From positions 1 through 43,524 of the forward strand of contig JBAZSD010000031.1 of the NCBI GenBank assembly GCA_041662605.1: a stretch of 43,524 nucleotides of DNA, written 5' to 3'. Each line of letters opens with the position of its first letter. The stretch's first letter is position 1. Below, one piece after another: positions 34,043 to 43,498 of the stretch. Source of the stretch: Desulfomonilaceae bacterium (GTDB lineage Bacteria; Desulfobacterota; Desulfomonilia; Desulfomonilales; Desulfomonilaceae). The translations under genes and the position numbers were made by a program. Below the pieces are notes generated by a model. It was not told the DNA's origin and ran no database searches. It saw only the letters and a list, made by a program, of their open reading frames with translations.

Positions 34043-34768
34043 CTATTTTCGTTTAATTTTCGAAAGCTCTTGGTCCCAGTACACGTTTACTGCGTTTACA
34101 TAAGCCGATCTCGGAACGATGGGAGCGCTCGCCTCAGTCATGATCTCGTTCGAGATCTTTCCATGGAGGCAGACCTCCTCGCCGGCTTTGCTGATAGCGT
34201 TGAGACATTTGCTTGTTTCTTCGGGAAGCATGTCAGCGAATTCCAGTATGTGAGCGTGAGGACGAAGCACGTGACCCGCGTACTGGGCGTGGAAATTCAG
34301 GCACATTCGCTCACAATGATGTTGTAATGCCTCAAAGTTGTCCATTTCGTAAAAACCGCAACCGCTTATGAGAACAAACTTCCATTCTCTGTCTATCCTT
34401 TGTGGATGACGGCAATGATCGTCCAGAATAATAAACTCCGGTTTGGCGCAAGGAATCAGTCTGTCGAGAAAAATTTTCGCCTGAGCCGTCATACCGTCAA
34501 CATACAGCGGTGTCGCCAGGACGAAAATATCACACCAGTCGCATTTCTCAATCAGGTCTGCCTGATCATCCTTGAAAACGCATTTTCCAGGCGTTTTTAT
34601 CCAGCAGGTGAAACAGCCCATGCATGGATTGATCTTTTTCCTGTTCAGGAATACTTCGTCAACCTCGGCTCCGGCCGCGACAGCTCCCTGGACAAAAGCC
34701 TTCTGAATAATTCCCGTAATGCCTTTTTCCCCGTGAGGACTTGCGTTTACTACAAGCATTTTTGGCAT
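34043..34768 (-). CDS. Iron-sulfur flavoprotein (Isf-like), NADPH-dependent FMN reductase family
   Basis: The protein has 241 residues. The ATG at 34768 follows GAAAGGAT; the TTG six codons earlier lies before that site. The flavodoxin fold starts with MLVVNASPHGEKG, a phosphate loop for FMN. The compact cluster motif C49-x2-C52-x2-C55-x7-C63 (CMGCFTCWIKTPGKC) is the Isf signature, binding a 4Fe-4S cluster in the archaeal prototypes. LATPLYVDGMTAQAK is the second FMN-contact region. Such proteins shuttle electrons or reduce O2/peroxide in anaerobes. A weak AAAATAGCTATTTT hairpin overlaps its stop. It lies 61 nt after an unknown gene on the same strand. Confidence 0.88.
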   Translation of the reverse strand: MPKMLVVNASPHGEKGITGIIQKAFVQGAVAAGAEVDEVFLNRKKINPCMGCFTCWIKTPGKCVFKDDQADLIEKCDWCDIFVLATPLYVDGMTAQAKIFLDRLIPCAKPEFIILDDHCRHPQRIDREWKFVLISGCGFYEMDNFEALQHHCERMCLNFHAQYAGHVLRPHAHILEFADMLPEETSKCLNAISKAGEEVCLHGKISNEIMTEASAPIVPRSAYVNAVNVYWDQELSKIKRK

Positions 34769-34829
34769 AGGCCGACATCCTTTCAAACATGAGCTTGGAG
34801 CTTAAGATGAAGTTTGCGGGATAGATCTG

Positions 34830-35312
34830 TTAGTGTTCGTTTTCCAGGTCCCAGTCCGGGAAGATGATCATCTGACCGATTATGGCCGCGTCATCACCCT
34901 CAAGGATATCATGAAAATTAGCTATCGCGCCAAGTTCGTTTCTCGTATATTTCTGAATCACAACGTAGGGCAAGCCACCCTGAACAGAAGTGGCAAAGAC
35001 GAGCGCCTCTTCACCCATCCCAGTGCGGCAGTCAATTATGCTCGAATTTGTTATTGTTGTTACAGCGAAGGCGTGCCGTTCTATCGCCTCTTTCTTTACA
35101 TATTCCACAAGCAGCTTTTTCTGTTCCTGAGTCTCATAAGGGATAATGATGGGGAAGAGGCCGGACATGGTGTGTAAAATTGCGGTAGGGATATGCGAAC
35201 CTGACGCAAGAAGTGTTTTTCGCGCTATCGGGGCCATGCTTCGGACGGACTCCACGATCATGTCATGCATCGCCACTATTACGGTTGACATTGCGACCGG
35301 CTCACTGTTCAT
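34830..35312 (-). CDS. Hypothetical protein
   Basis: The protein has 160 residues. The first ATG has GGAG 10 nt upstream; an internal ATG at residue 8 is possible. The sequence alternates predicted helices and strands: IPTAILHTMSGLFPIIIPYETQEQKKLLVEYVKKEA, then VTTITNSSIIDCRTGMGEEALVFATS and VQGGLPYVVIQKYTR. It ends in an acidic tail. It has no signal peptide, transmembrane segment or cysteine cluster, so it is probably a small cytoplasmic alpha/beta protein. It lies between the flavoprotein and moeA-like genes on the same strand, with a 195-nt gap to the latter. I do not recognise the family. Confidence 0.65.
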   Translation of the reverse strand: MNSEPVAMSTVIVAMHDMIVESVRSMAPIARKTLLASGSHIPTAILHTMSGLFPIIIPYETQEQKKLLVEYVKKEAIERHAFAVTTITNSSIIDCRTGMGEEALVFATSVQGGLPYVVIQKYTRNELGAIANFHDILEGDDAAIIGQMIIFPDWDLENEH

Positions 35313-35507
35313 CAGCTTGTAACTCCGATTTCATGAGGCAGCCTGTCGCAGGCGCTCATAAATAACTGATTGTCCCAATTAACCATGAATAATGCGCCTG
35401 TCGGGATAAATCAAGACCCGCCTTCGTGGTCTCACGAGTTTTATGGGTTCGGCATACTGTTTTATTTGTATCAAATGTGCTGGATGATGATAGCTTGGAC
35501 ACGAAGC

Positions 35508-36842
35508 TCAGGTTGACCTCTTTTTTGTCTGAAATCCGTGAGCAGCCAGTATAAATGGAGCTGGCCCGGTAATCAGCGGACACGGACAAATATCCACCTC
35601 AATTCCGTACAGATCTAGAGCAGCGAAAGGAACTATAGTCTGAGATTCGAGCCGTCCAACTCCCTCTGGAATCTTGATTATTGCCCGGGTTCGGTTCATC
35701 CCGGATAGACGCCGTGTCATGTCCAGTGGCGCCAAATGAAACTCAGAGTTCTGTCTCGATAAATCGCAGTGGACAAACTGTGTCCAATCCGACTGGCAGA
35801 CAACTTCCCGAACCAGTCGTCCGTAGAGTTGAAGAAACGGATGCGCCTTGCAACCTGCCATGCGTAGGAGCGAGGGCAGTACGATCATGAAGAAAGCCAT
35901 CTCGTTGGAAGGCGGACCGCCAGGGAGACAAAAGATGGTTTTTCCGTCAATCTGCCCCATTCCAACGGCTTTTCCCGGACCCATGCGGACCCTGTGAAAA
36001 ATAAGTTTCCACCCGAGGCTGTCCAGGACTTTCACAACCAGATCGCGATCCCCAGTCCAGGCTCCGCCAGAGGTGATCAAAACGTCCAGGCCGTCAATCA
36101 TCGATTCAATCGAAGCTGCCAGTTTATCGAATGAATCTCCACAGACTTCGATTGAGCAAGGGATGCCTTTCGAACGTAACCACGCTTCCTGCAACGCCAC
36201 GTTACTGGCATAAAGTTTTCCCTCTTTGATTGGTCTCCCAGGAAGTAAAACCTCATCTCCTGTAGCAAGGAGACCAACGCGAGGCCTACGAACAACCGGC
36301 GCCTGCGAAACTCCGCCGGCCACCAGCAGACCAATCCTGCCAGGTGTAAGCTCTACGCCGGTTCGGACCAGAACCTCTCCGGCGCTCACGTCGGCGCCTC
36401 TGCAAAGGATGTTCCTCCCGGGATAAGCGTCGGCAAAAGCAAGAACAGCGCCTGGACGCTCTTCCGTGAACTCTTCGGCAAGAACTGCGTCTGCGCCTTT
36501 GGGAATGACTGAGCCGCTAAGTATGCGGACCGCCGTTCCGGGCGCTATGCCAATCGACATTTCCGGGTCCGCCCCGGCCCCAATTACGCCGATGAGCTTC
36601 AGCTCAACCGGTCGGGAAGATGTCGCGGCGGAAATATCGCTGGAGACAACAGCATAACCGTCTTTCATCGACGAATCGACCGACGGGGAGTCAACTATGG
36701 CCGTTATGTCACGTGACGCTATTCTTCCCAGTGAATCCACCGTTGAACACCACTCTTCCGGGAGCGGGAGGACGCTATCCAGGGCAAGACTCAACGCCTC
36801 TTCAAAGCCTATGAATTTTTGTTCAAACCTGGACTGGTCCAT
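35508..36842 (-). CDS. MoeA-like molybdopterin molybdenumtransferase
   Basis: MoeA inserts molybdenum into the adenylylated pterin to complete molybdenum cofactor. The 444-residue chain has the MoeA layout: N-terminal domain, MoCF_biosynth domain (GLLATGDEVLLPG, then LITSGGAWTGDRDLV) and C-terminal domain IV. Two conserved motifs are altered: the common NSAMDGYA reads SSMKDGYA, and LPGNPVS reads LPGGPPSN. The first is a known MoeA-like variant, as far as I recall. A paralogue role, for example in tungsten or a special pterin, is therefore possible. No other mo- gene is nearby. The start has only a weak AGAGAAA before it. Confidence 0.88.
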   Translation of the reverse strand: MDQSRFEQKFIGFEEALSLALDSVLPLPEEWCSTVDSLGRIASRDITAIVDSPSVDSSMKDGYAVVSSDISAATSSRPVELKLIGVIGAGADPEMSIGIAPGTAVRILSGSVIPKGADAVLAEEFTEERPGAVLAFADAYPGRNILCRGADVSAGEVLVRTGVELTPGRIGLLVAGGVSQAPVVRRPRVGLLATGDEVLLPGRPIKEGKLYASNVALQEAWLRSKGIPCSIEVCGDSFDKLAASIESMIDGLDVLITSGGAWTGDRDLVVKVLDSLGWKLIFHRVRMGPGKAVGMGQIDGKTIFCLPGGPPSNEMAFFMIVLPSLLRMAGCKAHPFLQLYGRLVREVVCQSDWTQFVHCDLSRQNSEFHLAPLDMTRRLSGMNRTRAIIKIPEGVGRLESQTIVPFAALDLYGIEVDICPCPLITGPAPFILAAHGFQTKKRST

Positions 36843-37294
36843 TCTATTTCTCTACATTCGTGATTAAGGCGTCTGTTCATGAACACGCCAGTCAAAAACA
36901 AAGAATAAAGACTCGCAGCCTAAACAGGAACTCTGGTGAACGCCTGCTGGAGTTAGGATACAGAGTTCGTTGCAGTGTTCCAATAAGCCATGATATTCTT
37001 TTTCTAAGTTTCGCCGGTGGTTCCTGAGAAGAAGCGTTCCCTATGTAGAAACACTATATCACGGAACCACCCATGAAGCTCTACAGATGCTTAAACCCGA
37101 AAAAACTGTTTCATGGGGCTATCAGGATAGGTTTTCCAAACGTGGTGACTATGACGAACTGGGTAGGTGATCCCAAATAGCCAGCCAGTTTGCCGAGACA
37201 TATTGACTCGGGTTTCTTTATTAATTTAACCGGGATCTGATTTCAGAATAAACGATCTCAAACATTTGCGACAGCTAATTGGAGGTTAGATCGT
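36843..37294. other. 452-nt spacer between moeA-like and P-type ATPase genes
   Basis: I find no convincing gene. It holds a 9-bp inverted repeat (37016-37071, listed separately), a 35-codon frame from ATG 37073 to TAG 37180 without a ribosome binding site, and a TTGACT at 37203 that could be a -35 element for the ATPase gene. The genes diverge here, so promoters for both must lie inside. Confidence 0.5.
37016..37071. repeat. 9-bp perfect inverted repeat
   Basis: GGTGGTTCC (37016-37024) and GGAACCACC (37063-37071) are perfect inverted repeats with a 38-nt centre. No transposase or target duplication is visible. It may be a hairpin, an operator with separated half sites, or a tiny mobile relic. 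Confidence 0.45.
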
Positions 37295-40204
37295 ATGAAC
37301 CAAAGGGACACGGGCGTGGCGCTAGTCTGGCACACCCTTTCAGCAGAAGAAACAGCCCGCAGCTTCGGCGCGGATCTAGACAGGGGCCTTAGTAATAAAG
37401 AAGCTGCTCGCCGCCTTGAGGGATCAGGTTACAATGAGCTTCAGGAAGCTCCGCGTCATCCCTTTTGGCGCCTGTTGTTAGCCCAATTTGAGAATTTCGT
37501 AGTCATGATGCTGATTGTAGCGAGTCTTGTCTCCTCATTTTTGGGAGAGTATCTCGAAGCTTCGGTCATAATGGCAATAGTACTACTCAACGCAATCATT
37601 GGAGTCATCCAGGAATCTAAGGCCGAGGAGGCCCTCGCTGCGCTGAAAAAAATGGCGGCGCCTAATTCTAACGTGGTCCGTGACGGTGTGAGGGTAACTA
37701 TTCCGAGTCGGGAACTCGTGCCTGGCGATGTTGTGATAATGGAGGCCGGGAATTATGTGCCTGCGGATTTACGCCTCATCGAAACAGTTAATCTGCGTAT
37801 CGAGGAGGCTGCTCTCACCGGTGAATCCGTACCCGTAACCAAACAAGCCGATGAAGTTCTGGAGGAAGATATCCCCTTGGGGGATCGACGAAACGCCGCT
37901 TTCATGGGAACGCTTATTTCGTACGGACGCGGCAGCGGATTAGTGGTGGCGACAGGAATGCAAACACAGATGGGAATGATCGCCGAGATGCTTAGTACGA
38001 TTTCAACGGAGCCTACACCCCTGCAGCAGAGGCTTGATCAACTAGGCAAACAACTTGGATACGCCTGCATGGTGATCTGTGCGGTAGTTTTCATGGTGGC
38101 GGTTTTGAATCAGACCAATCTTTCGCTGATCACCGGTCCGGATGGAGGGTTTTTAGTTTATCTTAGCAAATACTCCAACGTTCTTTCGTCGCTTTTCATT
38201 ATTGCTGTGAGCCTCGCAATCGCGGCAGTGCCGGAAGGGCTTCCCGCTGTGGTCACCATCACTCTCGCCCTCGGAATGAAAGAGATGGTCCGACGGCATG
38301 CGCTTATGCGGAGGTTGGCCGCTGTTGAAACCCTGGGATCGGTCAGCGTCATCTGCTCCGACAAAACGGGCACGCTCACCCAGAACCAGATGACCGCGGT
38401 CCGCTTGTGGACGGATGATCACATGTTTTGCATCACAGGAGAAGGGTATGAGCCAAAGGGACAATTCCACCTGGAAGACAAGCGGATAGATATAACGGAA
38501 TATCCTGGGGCCATATCGACATTATTGTCAGGGACCCTTGCCTCAGACGCATATCTGGAGACTTCCGGCAAAGAACGTGACGGATCATTTCGGATGGTTG
38601 GAGATCCGACTGAAGGGGCCATTGTGGTGGCGGCAGTGAAGGCCGGAGTTCACAAGGCCGAACTCGACAGACTATATCCGAGAATATTCGAGATCCCTTT
38701 TGATTCTGCGAGAAAACGTATGTCCACCGTACACCTTGGCGCCAATCGTGAGGACATGGCATCAGGCTTCCCCTTCATTATTGACACTGTCCAGAACAAG
38801 GACATTTACATCACAGCTTGTAAGGGCGCTCCAGGGGTACTCATGGGATTTTGCACGCATTACCAGCGTATCACAGGGGAGACCGCGCTTCTGAGTGATG
38901 ATCGTAGAGAGCAGATTCTGAACGCCTACAAATTGATGGCGCGTGAGGCGCTCCGCGTAATCGCTGTTTCGTATCGTGTTTCTTATTCGGCTCCTAACGT
39001 GGATGTCCCTGCCGAACTGGAGAGCAACCTGGTTTTTCTAGGGCTGGTTGGGATTATAGATCCGGCTAGACCTGAGGCGCGGTCAGCCATTGCCTCCGCG
39101 CGCCTGGCGGGGATACGAACTATCATGATAACTGGCGACTACCCGGATACTGCGGCAGCTATAGGTAGAGACATAGGTCTTATAGAAAATGAGGGCCAGG
39201 TTCTGAGAGGCCAAGCGATTGATCGTCTTGACAAACCAGGGCTTATCGAGGCGCTTGGCTCAACAAACATTTTTGCTCGTGTCAATCCTGAGCACAAAGT
39301 GCGTATCGTGGATGGACTCAAACAACGAGGTGAGATAGTCGCCATGACCGGCGACGGCGTGAACGACGCTCCGGCGCTTAAGCGCGCCGACATCGGAATC
39401 GCTATGGGTATCACCGGTTCGGACGTCGCCAAGGAAACTGCGGACATGGTCCTTACGGATGACAACTATGTGAGCATTGTGGCTGCGGTAGAACAGGGTC
39501 GTATCATCTATGCCAACATCAGGAGGTTCGTTTTTTTCCTTCTCTCGTCAAATGTGGCGGAGATTCTGATTATCTTCCTGCCTACTCTGTTTGGCTTTCC
39601 CTGTCCACTTACCGCAATTCAGCTCTTATGGCTCAACCTGGTGACTGATGGAGCCCCGGCCCTAGCTCTGGCCAAGGAAAAAGGCGACCCGGACGTGATG
39701 CTGCATCCTCCCAGGCCCAAGACCGAACCGATCATTCATGGCCCGATGCGTAAAGGCATCCTGATTCAGGCCGTCGCTCAAAGTGGTGTAACTCTAACCG
39801 CTTTTTCACTAGGCCTTTTCTGGCATTTGCAGTCTGTTGGAGCGATTCCACCAGAGGAACATCCTCTTTTCTTTCTTTTTAAATACAACTGGAGTGGCGT
39901 TGAAGTTACTACGGCCGGAACCATGGCATTTGTAACGCTTTCCATGTGTGAGTTGTTCCGTGCTTTCACAGTCCGCTCAGACAGGTTCTCTGTCTTTCAA
40001 ATTGGCTTATTCTCAAATCGATTCATGGTAGGCGCCGTATTGATTTCAATGGGACTTCTAGTGGTAACGGTTATTGTGCCATTTTTGAATGCCATTTTTC
40101 AAACAAATCCGCTCAGCTTCCGGGAATGGGGCGCAGTTATTGGTTTGTCTTTAGTCCCGGCGATTACCGAAGAGATAACCAAGTGGTTTCAGCGGTCAAA
40201 GTGA
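37295..40204 (+). CDS. Cation-transporting P-type ATPase, SERCA/PacL-like (probable Ca2+ pump)
   Basis: This is a P2A-type ion pump of 969 residues. It has the actuator motif TGESVPV, phosphorylation site D356 (CSDKTGT), a nucleotide-binding domain (CKGAPGVL, FDSARKRM) and the hinge TGDGVNDAPALK. Ten membrane helices are expected. The M4 motif PEGLP (313-317) and the M6 motif N781-LVT-D785 match calcium-binding residues of SERCA-type pumps (E309, N796, D800), so Ca2+ export is the best guess; relatives can also move Mn2+ or Na+. GGAGG lies before the ATG. It stands alone; no regulator is adjacent. Confidence 0.93.
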   Translation: MNQRDTGVALVWHTLSAEETARSFGADLDRGLSNKEAARRLEGSGYNELQEAPRHPFWRLLLAQFENFVVMMLIVASLVSSFLGEYLEASVIMAIVLLNAIIGVIQESKAEEALAALKKMAAPNSNVVRDGVRVTIPSRELVPGDVVIMEAGNYVPADLRLIETVNLRIEEAALTGESVPVTKQADEVLEEDIPLGDRRNAAFMGTLISYGRGSGLVVATGMQTQMGMIAEMLSTISTEPTPLQQRLDQLGKQLGYACMVICAVVFMVAVLNQTNLSLITGPDGGFLVYLSKYSNVLSSLFIIAVSLAIAAVPEGLPAVVTITLALGMKEMVRRHALMRRLAAVETLGSVSVICSDKTGTLTQNQMTAVRLWTDDHMFCITGEGYEPKGQFHLEDKRIDITEYPGAISTLLSGTLASDAYLETSGKERDGSFRMVGDPTEGAIVVAAVKAGVHKAELDRLYPRIFEIPFDSARKRMSTVHLGANREDMASGFPFIIDTVQNKDIYITACKGAPGVLMGFCTHYQRITGETALLSDDRREQILNAYKLMAREALRVIAVSYRVSYSAPNVDVPAELESNLVFLGLVGIIDPARPEARSAIASARLAGIRTIMITGDYPDTAAAIGRDIGLIENEGQVLRGQAIDRLDKPGLIEALGSTNIFARVNPEHKVRIVDGLKQRGEIVAMTGDGVNDAPALKRADIGIAMGITGSDVAKETADMVLTDDNYVSIVAAVEQGRIIYANIRRFVFFLLSSNVAEILIIFLPTLFGFPCPLTAIQLLWLNLVTDGAPALALAKEKGDPDVMLHPPRPKTEPIIHGPMRKGILIQAVAQSGVTLTAFSLGLFWHLQSVGAIPPEEHPLFFLFKYNWSGVEVTTAGTMAFVTLSMCELFRAFTVRSDRFSVFQIGLFSNRFMVGAVLISMGLLVVTVIVPFLNAIFQTNPLSFREWGAVIGLSLVPAITEEITKWFQRSK

Positions 40205-40243
40205 TCATTTCTCTCTCTGTGGGGATTTCCCTGATTATCGTCG

Positions 40244-40279
40244 TTTTCCTGTTCAAGAAAATCAGCTTTTTCAGGAAAA
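40244..40279. terminator. Hairpin between the convergent ATPase and unknown genes
   Basis: TTTTCCTG (40244-40251) pairs with CAGGAAAA (40272-40279), and an inner AAGAAAA/TTTTT pairing around TCAGC extends it to a long A/T-rich stem. There is no clear T-tract, so termination is only a possibility. The rest of the 259-nt spacer has one 11-codon frame (ATG 40374) after GGGAG that I would not call a gene. Confidence 0.35.
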
Positions 40280-40463
40280 ATGGAAATCGATAAAAATGTT
40301 ATGCGCAGCTCTTCATCTGTTATTTTTCAGATTATGATTTTCTACTGAAAAGCAATGAAGGGAGCAACAGTGCATGGCCACGATTCAGATAGACTCGAAC
40401 AGTAAGTGAGACAGTGATATTATGCAATTTTTGTGGAAAAACACTTGAAGGGCAGACACAAAG

Positions 40464-40997
40464 TCATAACTCTGATTCGTTCCGAAGCGTCTTCTGCACG
40501 AATATAAACTCCTGAGCGAAGTTTTCATCAAAGTCGTCGACGATTTCTTCGCAGCAACTCTGAAGCTTTTCTGGAGGTCCTACCTTGATTCGATGTTCAA
40601 AGACGGAGCACAATCCATCAAGGAGATCTGACATAATTTCCGCTTCGCTCTCGTCGAGCCCCTCAGATAAATCCTCCTTAAGCGATGGGTACAGTCCCGC
40701 AATAAAATATGAAATGTTATAGCCGACTCGGTTGTCAACTATACCAATTACGCTGATCCAGTAATGAGCTTCGTAATCTGTAATCGTTACTGTTTCGAGA
40801 GAATTCAAATATTTTTTGAGGTAACCCTCGATTTTCTTTTTAGCGGCGCTTTTCCCCGACACGGTCAATTTTATTCTAACCGGAGGCTCGAGTTCCGAAG
40901 GCTCAGTTGAAACTGGAAATAACAATAGGTTGTCCACGGACTTCCCGGATTTTACTTTGTCGCCAGGATTGCTGACAAGTCGATCACGTTTTTTCAT
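40464..40997 (-). CDS. Hypothetical protein
   Basis: The protein has 177 residues. The ATG at 40997 follows GAGGGGAAGCG closely; seven more codons upstream are open but cross that site. A basic N-terminus (MKKRDRL...) leads to a strand-rich middle (PVRIKLTVSGKSAAKKKIEGYLKKYL) and DYEAHYWISVIGIVDN. An acidic C-terminal half follows (EDLSEGLDESEAEIMSDLLDGL). It has a CC pair but no cluster motif, no signal peptide and no membrane segment. It lies 163 nt after the SWIM protein gene on the same strand and could be expressed with it. No family is recognised. Confidence 0.62.
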   Translation of the reverse strand: MKKRDRLVSNPGDKVKSGKSVDNLLLFPVSTEPSELEPPVRIKLTVSGKSAAKKKIEGYLKKYLNSLETVTITDYEAHYWISVIGIVDNRVGYNISYFIAGLYPSLKEDLSEGLDESEAEIMSDLLDGLCSVFEHRIKVGPPEKLQSCCEEIVDDFDENFAQEFIFVQKTLRNESEL

Positions 40998-41160
40998 CGC
41001 TTCCCCTCGAGCAGACAAACCTCATAACTTTCAGGTCTAAGAAAGTAATCGCATTTTGTTTTCACTTGGTTCAACTATAATCTTAATTCGCATTCCTGCG
41101 CCTCTATTTTTATGTATATCAGAAATCACATTTGGATTCCCTGCTTTCATGTAACTGAGA

Positions 41161-43188
41161 TCATGTGTCAATTATTCTTTTTCCCATCATTCCGTCAAGA
41201 ATCTGCATTAAATTGCGCTTTGCCTTATGTTTTGCCCTGATTCCAGCAATGAGGGTGGTCCACTCGTCAACACGCCCAGTCTTCTGATATACATCCCGCA
41301 TTTGTCGCAAGTACATAGCCGCTACTTCATAAGCCGAGGTTTTCACAAGGTTTATCTGATTCTCTGCTAATTTCCACCATATTTTCAATGATTCATCAGG
41401 GTGTGAATTCTTGACCGCCTCGGCAACCTGGGTATCGAAGGAACTGGCAAGGTATGGGGTTTTCTTGGCTATCTCATACCATCGTAAAACCTCAGGGGTA
41501 TCCTTCTCATAAATTGATATTGCGATTAAAGGGCTAACATCGGGGAACTGTTGATACCTTGAAGCCTTAATCTCTGTTGATATCTCGGGACTTGGAAGTG
41601 GCCACAAGTTTATGTTTGAGCCGACTGCTTTAGCCTTGCCGGTCTTGGCCTTAACATCAGGTCTGACGCCTTTCTGCAAGAAAGCGATAACAGCCTCTTT
41701 GACTGTCGTCCATTCGCCGACTGCCTCCGCTGCTTTCTCGAGGTCCTTGTAGGATTCCAATGATGAGTGGTTAAAGAATTCCAGTGCCCGGTAAGCTGCG
41801 ACCATGGAAAGCTGCTTGTCTTCTTCCGCCATTCTCCGCAATTTGTCTTCAAGTTTCCATGCGATTCCAGGGGCTTTGTCTATAGTGAGTTGGAAGCCCT
41901 CAACCGCAGTAGCTTTAGCTTCGACCCTCATGCCCGCTTCAAGCAGACGCTCAATTAGCAAACCATAACATTGGGTTAAAGGAGCTTCACGTTTAAGTAA
42001 AGGAACTATCTCCTGTTCCCTTCCGGACAGTTCCAGCGCCATGATTGCCCAATCCACGACCTGCCTACGCTTATAGTCTTCATGAAAAGTTTCCCTATTG
42101 TCCGACAACGGTAAATTCCCGAGTCGGTTTAAAAGGGTATTGGCCACCTCGCTCCAGGCATTTTCATCATATTGATTATCATCAAAATAATCTTGCGGGT
42201 CATCCAGTATCCCAAATTCATCTTCCAGAAAAGTCTCAATCATCCACAAAATCTGGTCGGAAGAAGCTAGTGTGGATTTATCCAACGCCCGAAAAATTAC
42301 TTTCATGCATTCCGCAATCTGCTCGCCGGTTTCTCCTTCATCATTCGACGATTCCACTTGTTCGTTACCCAAACTCCACAGATCTTTGCCCAAGTCGAGA
42401 ACTTCATCCGCGTGACCTGAATTCAGTAGCGATTCCAATCGGGCACGTACATGCGAATAGTCCGGAATATTATTTTCTCCTGACCAGTGGTTTTCCCACG
42501 CCGGTTCAGACGCCAGGTTTTCTATTTCGGAACGGATTGATCTCACAGTCTTGCTGATTCGACCGCTCCTGACGTCTTCCTCCTCTTCAATACGGGCGCC
42601 GATCTCAGGATGCTCGTCAACGAGATTTACTACGAACTCTACCAATTGATCTTTGCTCATGCTCTCGATTTTTCGGCGCACTACGGTAGCCCTGCGCGTT
42701 TTGCCAGAACGCCTGGGAGGCTCAGGCAAATTTGAGTCATGTTCCTCTTCTGACCCGTCCAAGGTTTCCGCAAATTCTGAATCAGCGTCTTCTTCGTCTT
42801 CCTCGTCCGTGATCCAATCCGAAGTTCGTGCGCTTTTTTTCTCCTCGATCAATCGAAATCGCCGGTCATTTGCTGAAGCTTCGGGGATATCCTTTTTGCT
42901 TTTCAATGAGTCAAGCAAGGATAGAACCAGGGCTACACTGTGTTTACAGGGATTCCAATAACTTGGGCATGAACAACTGGCTGAAAGTTTTCCTGAAGAG
43001 TCGATCATCACCTTGGTAGCGTAAAGTTCCGAACCTTGAACCCAGGCGATAATCCCTCCATCCTTTGTCATATTGAGGTCCTGAACCTGGGTTTTGTAGG
43101 ACTTCCCCCGAGACAGACTTGTCGACGCGGCCCAAGTAGACAAATCATCCCAAGTGAGCTGCGCAAACCCTGATTCATTCTTGCTCAT
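41161..43188 (-). CDS. SWIM zinc-finger protein with helical-repeat C-terminus
   Basis: The protein has 675 residues. A SWIM motif (CxCx6CxH: C72, C74, C81, H83) sits near the N-terminus; SWIM fingers bind DNA or proteins. A very acidic region (about 125-155, DEEDEEDADSEFAETLDGSEEE) and a basic Arg/Lys stretch follow. The remaining 400 residues are helical, with TPR- or HEAT-like repeats ending in a KAKRNLMQILDG helix. There is no enzyme motif. Similar bacterial proteins are often found beside SNF2-type helicases, but that partner is not visible here. AAAGGGGA lies 10 nt before the ATG. Its function is unknown. Confidence 0.85.
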   Translation of the reverse strand: MSKNESGFAQLTWDDLSTWAASTSLSRGKSYKTQVQDLNMTKDGGIIAWVQGSELYATKVMIDSSGKLSASCSCPSYWNPCKHSVALVLSLLDSLKSKKDIPEASANDRRFRLIEEKKSARTSDWITDEEDEEDADSEFAETLDGSEEEHDSNLPEPPRRSGKTRRATVVRRKIESMSKDQLVEFVVNLVDEHPEIGARIEEEEDVRSGRISKTVRSIRSEIENLASEPAWENHWSGENNIPDYSHVRARLESLLNSGHADEVLDLGKDLWSLGNEQVESSNDEGETGEQIAECMKVIFRALDKSTLASSDQILWMIETFLEDEFGILDDPQDYFDDNQYDENAWSEVANTLLNRLGNLPLSDNRETFHEDYKRRQVVDWAIMALELSGREQEIVPLLKREAPLTQCYGLLIERLLEAGMRVEAKATAVEGFQLTIDKAPGIAWKLEDKLRRMAEEDKQLSMVAAYRALEFFNHSSLESYKDLEKAAEAVGEWTTVKEAVIAFLQKGVRPDVKAKTGKAKAVGSNINLWPLPSPEISTEIKASRYQQFPDVSPLIAISIYEKDTPEVLRWYEIAKKTPYLASSFDTQVAEAVKNSHPDESLKIWWKLAENQINLVKTSAYEVAAMYLRQMRDVYQKTGRVDEWTTLIAGIRAKHKAKRNLMQILDGMMGKRIIDT

Positions 43189-43498
43189 GGCGCCTATTCC
43201 CCTTTACCTGATCCCAGCGGATGAGAACCGTTATACACGGAAAAAAGATCTTGGAAAATATACTATTGGACGAAAATTCAGTAAATTTAAGCACTCGAAA
43301 CATCAATATCTTTTTCTTGATTTTTTTATTATGAAGCTTGTCAATCACGCATCAAAGAATTAGTTTGCGGGCGCGTGGCGCCCAAAGGTATATTTAAAGG
43401 GCGTCTCTAAAAATTGATTGATTTTTCAGTCCACAGTCTTCGCGGCTTGTTCAGTCTGTGCTATAGGGAAAGTATATCAAGCAGGGAGGACAAAGAAA
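43189..43498. other. 310-nt divergent spacer before the right-edge gene
   Basis: It must hold promoters for the SWIM gene and the gene starting at 43499. It contains the palindrome GGGCGCGTGGCGCCC (43369-43383), like the one at 11068-11082. The rest is AT-rich, and I see no further gene or RNA in it. Confidence 0.5.

Noticed and set aside
37073..37180. 35-codon frame in the moeA-ATPase spacer
   Set aside because: No ribosome binding site and no protein-like pattern.
40374..40409. 11-codon frame after GGGAG in the ATPase 3' spacer
   Set aside because: Too short and unsupported, despite a reasonable ribosome binding site.
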